Shown: positions 59,570 through 64,000 of the stretch, one piece after another | Position numbering within the stretch: the stretch's first letter is position 1 | How the letters are laid out: each line of letters starts with the position of its first letter | NCBI GenBank assembly: GCA_031213475.1 | Contig: JARUPZ010000002.1 | Coordinates: forward strand, 4,349,049 to 4,413,048 | Direction of reading: 5' to 3' | DNA length: 64,000 nucleotides | Origin: Nereocystis luetkeana | Taxonomy: Eukaryota; Sar; Phaeophyceae; Laminariales; Laminariaceae | Notes under the pieces: generated by a model | What the model was told of the DNA's origin: nothing | Database searches by the model: none | What the model saw: only the letters and a program-made list of their open reading frames with translations | Program-made: the position numbers and the translations under genes

Positions 59570-61950
59570 ATACTTATAGCCAACTAAAAGGGTAATCATA
59601 CCTAGCGAAGTGAAAAAAACACGATTCGTGAAGCTTTTGTCATGAACCGTGATTTTTCATGTCACCTTTCTCGACAAAAATCTCACGCATCATGACGCCA
59701 TTTGTTTTTGGGCTTTTCCCATGCAATAAAAAACTAATTGGCGATTAGTAACATTTTTGTCGTGGAAACACGTCTGATGAAGGCACTGCTACATAACCCA
59801 CGCGCCATCAACAGTATCCGAAGGCATGGCAGACTCTATTTCGTAAGCCGATTGTGGACAACGAGCGGCTGTTCAAAATAAACCTCTGGGCGCGGGCGAA
59901 CGAGCACGTTGCGGCCTTGCAACCTTGAGGACGAGACACCGGGCGAAGGAAGAGCGAAAAAATTAAGATAATCTCGCCGACCAGGCCGGGCAGACGATCA
60001 GTGAGATTGGAATCTCGCGGACCGGGCCTGGCCGACGGCGTGGGAGATTGGAACCTCACCGGACGGGTCAGGCTTCGGCCCGTGATTTGAGAGCGGTCGG
60101 CCCGGCCCCCGGCCTGGCCGTGCCCCACCGGCGAGAGTTGGCCCGACCCGCAAAAAATACCGTTGAATTTGAAATACAGGATTTTTACAAATAAATCAAA
60201 CATTTTTCATGGTTTCGGCGTGCCCGTCACGTTTAAACTGCTTTGTTGTGAACCAACTTGTGATTGTCTTGTGTTCCCCGACCTTCGCGCGTCGATCTGC
60301 TGTTGTTTCAGTGTGCGAAATGGTACAGGTATTATCGTCTCGTCGACCCTGGTAGCATCCAGGGGAGTCACCGGCCAGTAGTCAGTCAATCGCGAGGGAA
60401 ATAATGGAAAACGCGCGACCGGTTCACGCAGCTTGCAAAGTTGAGTATCGATCGATCTGCCGATCGGTTGAACTCACAGCTGACGTACTCTTTTATTTTT
60501 TTATTTTTTTATTTTTTTGAAAATGGCACGAAACGTACGTAAAACGTGGCATATCAGCAATTTTCGTGGTAGGGATGGAATGCCATGAATTGTGACGGTG
60601 TTGTATTGTCTTGCCAAAAATATGACGACATTTCAGAGGTACGTACGTACAAAATAAGGCCTCTCGTATCGGAACCAGGGAAATCGTCTTATCCACTCCC
60701 GCCGAATAAAAAACTTTGAGCGCCTGCCACGCGCTCCAGAGTGTACGGATCGCGCCGAGACCTCGACCAATGTGTTTGGGCGGGCTTCCCGTGTCCGAGT
60801 ACTTAGTTGGTGTTTCGCCGAAAAGTGGTTTGTACGAAGAGAAAAAAAGTTGGCAAAAGTACGAAAATTTGACAAACATACGTCTACATACATACCAGAA
60901 TAAAATAGCTGTACGAGTAGCCACGTGACACACACCCGGCACGAAACAACTGGACTACGATCGCCCACAACAACAACTATCGAAGGTAGAGGAGAGAGCC
61001 GCTCGCTCGTGAGTGCCTTCAGCTTGACGTGCATCTAGCCACGCCGGTCCAAGCAGAGGTACACGAGCAGGACACTGCCCGCTGTAAATACACACCTGGT
61101 ACAGGTATAGAACTACATACTTAGATCACAACCCCTGAGCGTGCTCGGTTGGTGCATCCCTGGCCTCTCAGAGCTCCCACTTCCAAACCGCCTCCTTTCA
61201 TTACTTACCGGACCTTTCCAGCAGTTCTTTGTTTTCTCGGTCCTTCCTTCTTTTTTTCTTCTTTCGTTGCGTGTGCGTGCGTGTTCTCCGACCACGGCAT
61301 CGCGGGAGGACCCGGCACCGTCGCGGGTGTCAGCGGGTGCTGGCGGGTAGAGGGGGGGTTGCAAGGAGCGCGGCCGCCGCTTTCGTGCCTAGGCGTCGCG
61401 TGTGCCTCGAGACACGACAGATGCATGAACGGGCTTTGTCTGGCTTCGATTTATGATTGTTGATAGAGTATGTACGAGTTTATAAAGTAAAGGTCGTTCG
61501 GGATGGCAAGATAATATTCAAGCGGTGCTTATTTTTGCGACCACGCTATAGTTGAAAGAGGGAGGTGTGCAGTTTGAACACCAACGTTATCGAGCTGGCG
61601 AACGACGGCCACGGTGAGCACCGGGCTTCACGCGAGGCGGGCGACGGGGCTGATTGTGGCAGAGAGTGATGAAAGCTTTACCCGGACCGAACCGGTAGCG
61701 AGGTGGTCGCGAGAGGGGCGGGCGGCGTACGAGGCTGAGAGAGAAGCTCTTCAGAATCTGTGCGATTTGTTTCTTTTCTTCTTTTCTTCTTTTTGACCGG
61801 GTGTAAGGTGTTCCAATCAGGCAGAAAAATATTACACGAGAGGGGACGGGGATTTTTTTCCTTTCCGAGTTTTCGGTTTCATTCTTGTTGTTTTTGCTGC
61901 TGTACCGTGCTGTGCTTTCGCTTTCTTCGTACATACAGACAAATACGTAG
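59570..61950. other. Gene-poor DNA upstream of the LINE
   Basis: No coding exon supported. A proline/GC-rich minus frame at 59.8-60.2 kb contains degenerate GGCCTGGCC/GGGCCGG direct repeats and is treated as repeat DNA. A (TTTTTTA)n patch lies at 60490-60520. Confidence 0.4.
60725..60827 (-). repeat. Dispersed repeat E, copy 2
   Basis: The minus strand matches 28881-28979. The shared frame here is open from at least FGETPTKYSDTGSPP through GLGAIRTLWSAWQALK, longer than in copy 1. I do not recognise the protein. Confidence 0.6.
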
Positions 61951-62001
61951 ACGTAAATACGTAGACCGACGAAACGCCGAGAGTTCGACAGGCAGCTTTT
62001 T

Positions 62002-64000
62002 ATGTCCGATGGAAATTGTCGTGAACGAGTAGTCTCCAGGATCATCTCCACTCTCAACCAGCCTATCCAGCCCCGTAATACGTCTGGTATGGTTGAGATT
62101 TTCACTACGGCTGTTATTGATGCGGTCGAAAAAGAGGTACCACCCCCTGCACGTCGCCACCGCAGACATGGATGGTGTGAGTCTGCCGAAACCTTGGCCG
62201 CATTCATGCCAGCATGGACAGCGAGGGAGGATGCACGACAATTCTTGCGTGCCCACCCCCGGGACAGAACCGCGTGGAAGACCCTGAGATCTGCGTGTGC
62301 GAACCTGCAGAAGGTGATTGCCGCAGGACTGCATGCGTACTTCGAAGCGTACCTCGCCGAAACCGAACGACTCCTAGCGAACAACGACCAAAGAGGCTTT
62401 TACAAGCACCTTAAGAGTACGGTAGGATTGGAAGGGACTAAAGCGAGGAGCGAACAGTTCATTAGGGACGAGGATGGCACGATCCTACGGGATAAGGTGC
62501 GAATTCGTGAACGATGGGCGGGGTTTTACCACAAACTCTTGAACACGAAGTCGCTGAAACTCGATCCCACGATCATCGACCTCTTGCCACCGCGACCGCC
62601 TAAACTGTCGCTTGAAGATGAACCATCCATAGACGAGATGACCGAAGCACTTAAGGGGATGTCGAATTGGAAAGCTGTCGGGCCAGATGGTCTCCCGGTC
62701 GAACTCCTAAAAATCGACCACCCGGCATTCGCCCAGCGCTTTCACAACATCCTTGTCAATGTTTGGTTAACAGGAGAAGTCCCTCAGCAATGGAAAGATG
62801 CGATCATCAAGGTCCTTCACAAAAAGAAGGATCGAACTGACTGCAACAACTATAGAGGGATTTCGCTTGTTGCCCACGCAGGCAAAGTGTTGTTGAAAAT
62901 CGTCGCGTCCCGCCTCAGCAACTACTGCGAGACCGAGGAACTACTCCCCGAGGAACAGTGCGGCTTCCGCCCCGCACGATCAACGATTGATATGTTGTTC
63001 GTCGTGCGCCGGCTGCAAGAGCTCGGACGACAGAGGAAAATCCCCTTATACGTGTGCTTCATCGATCTGCAGAAAGCGTACGACTCTGTCGACCGAGAGC
63101 TGTTATGGAAGGTACTCACACGCTTTGGCGTACCAACCAAGATGCTGAGAATTATCCGTAATTTCCACGATGGCATGCGGGCTCGCGTACGTACTGATGA
63201 CGGCGAGCTCTCGGAATGGTTTGATGTCACGCAGGGGCTGCGGCAAGGCTGTGTACTATCACCGTTACTGTTCAACGTGTTCTTCGCTGCTGCGTTACAC
63301 GTCGTACTAGTACGCTTCAGCCAAGACGAAGCCATTGTAAGGGATTTGGTCCAACTCTGGGAAGCTGGAGTAGTTCGAACAGGGAAGGAGGAGCCATTGG
63401 CGTGCGTGCGAAGGTCTGTATGGGGCATGTTGTACGCCGACGATGCAGGAATTGTCTCGAAGTCGGCTGAAGGGCTCGCAAAAATGATGACAGTCATCGT
63501 GACTGTCTTCGAAGCAGCAGGCCTCACGGTGTCGGAAAAGAAGACCGAGACAATGGTCCTACAAACACCAGACCGGACAACCCTCGCACCACCGCTCGTC
63601 ATCGAAGCGGCAGGTCAGAGGTATAAGCAGGCGACCCAGTTCTTATACCTAGGCGGCGTTATCCACGAAAACGCTGACCTCTCGCTCGAAATCGACCGAC
63701 GGATCCGCCTCATGCGAGCATGCCTCAAACGGTTCGGCCCGGAGTTGTATGATAGGACGACCGCCCCCCTTAGCCTTAAAGTCCGAATGCTGAAGGCCGA
63801 GGTGATTGAGACCCTGCTGTACGGGTGCGTGACGTGGACCCTCAGAGCGGAACACTTTGCCAAGCTTCGAACGGCTCACCACCAAGTCCTGTTGCGAGTC
63901 ATTGGCTTCCAGCGCCGACTTCATACTGACCATGCCACCCTCTCGTACGCGAAGGCCCTCAAGATGACACGTTGCGAGAGCATCGAAACGACCATTCGTA
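62002..64000 (+). CDS. LINE-type reverse transcriptase, partial (runs off the window)
   Basis: A single frame is open from a stop near 61950 to the window end (666 codons from the ATG at 62002). Non-LTR retrotransposon RT motifs appear in order: [16 protein letters not shown] (about residue 225), [14 protein letters not shown] with [39 protein letters not shown] (353), [18 protein letters not shown], catalytic YADD (478-481), KTETMVLQ, then LYLGG and [12 protein letters not shown]. The catalytic aspartates are intact. The N-terminal APE-type endonuclease expected upstream was not seen, so this copy may be 5'-truncated or the ORF may begin elsewhere. It is nearly identical to the remnant at 30145-31157, implying recent activity. 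The 3' end lies beyond the window. Confidence 0.9.
   Translation, partial: MSDGNCRERVVSRIISTLNQPIQPRNTSGMVEIFTTAVIDAVEKEVPPPARRHRRHGWCESAETLAAFMPAWTAREDARQFLRAHPRDRTAWKTLRSACANLQKVIAAGLHAYFEAYLAETERLLANNDQRGFYKHLKSTVGLEGTKARSEQFIRDEDGTILRDKVRIRERWAGFYHKLLNTKSLKLDPTIIDLLPPRPPKLSLEDEPSIDEMTEALKGMSNWKAVGPDGLPVELLKIDHPAFAQRFHNILVNVWLTGEVPQQWKDAIIKVLHKKKDRTDCNNYRGISLVAHAGKVLLKIVASRLSNYCETEELLPEEQCGFRPARSTIDMLFVVRRLQELGRQRKIPLYVCFIDLQKAYDSVDRELLWKVLTRFGVPTKMLRIIRNFHDGMRARVRTDDGELSEWFDVTQGLRQGCVLSPLLFNVFFAAALHVVLVRFSQDEAIVRDLVQLWEAGVVRTGKEEPLACVRRSVWGMLYADDAGIVSKSAEGLAKMMTVIVTVFEAAGLTVSEKKTETMVLQTPDRTTLAPPLVIEAAGQRYKQATQFLYLGGVIHENADLSLEIDRRIRLMRACLKRFGPELYDRTTAPLSLKVRMLKAEVIETLLYGCVTWTLRAEHFAKLRTAHHQVLLRVIGFQRRLHTDHATLSYAKALKMTRCESIETTIR

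Noticed and set aside
62922-63602. 226-codon minus-strand frame
   Set aside because: Antisense shadow of the LINE reverse transcriptase.

Overview
The window is nuclear DNA from a photosynthetic eukaryote. The best fit is a brown alga (Phaeophyceae, Ectocarpus-like). This is inferred from a plastid magnesium-chelatase gene split by long GT-AG introns, exon GC near 55-60% within repeat-rich introns, very long C/G homopolymers, TTAGGG telomere-type DNA and abundant short inverted-repeat elements. No prokaryotic operon, rRNA gene or CRISPR array is present.

Layout. (1) 1-152, minus: a possible coding exon of a gene that leaves the window. (2) 3141-20207, plus: 24 exons of CHLH, the large subunit of magnesium chelatase. 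The 1307 codons seen run to the stop codon; the plastid-targeting N-terminus was not found. (3) 20.2-35.9 kb: a gene-poor block with one tRNA-Met(CAT), MITEs, a dispersed repeat with a poly-C end, and a 5'-truncated LINE. (4) 57.7-35.9 kb, minus: a large gene of about 22 exons that I reconstructed by splice phase. It encodes two tandem spherulin-4-like (GH135-type) domains followed by a right-handed beta-helix. The first domain keeps the acidic residues expected of the family and the second has lost them. (5) 57.7-62 kb: repeats. (6) 62002-64000, plus: a LINE reverse-transcriptase frame running off the window, very similar to the LINE remnant at 30-31 kb.

The most interesting non-gene signal is the 9-mer TACCWGGTA. 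It occurs about 25 times, against fewer than one expected. Comparing repeat copies within the window shows it arises by insertion of CCWGG plus a duplicated TA at a TA dinucleotide, sometimes in tandem. This resembles an excision footprint or a micro-insertion with TA target-site duplication. A second overrepresented palindrome, TATTAATA, may be related.

Two MITE families are well defined: one with TA flanks (8 copies) and one with TTAA flanks (piggyBac-like, about 5 copies). CHLH supplies protoporphyrin to the chlorophyll branch. The spherulin/beta-helix gene would encode a secreted or wall-associated protein. I see no functional link between the two genes. All exon coordinates were placed by eye from splice signals and homology; the first exons of both genes and the last exon of the spherulin gene are unresolved.
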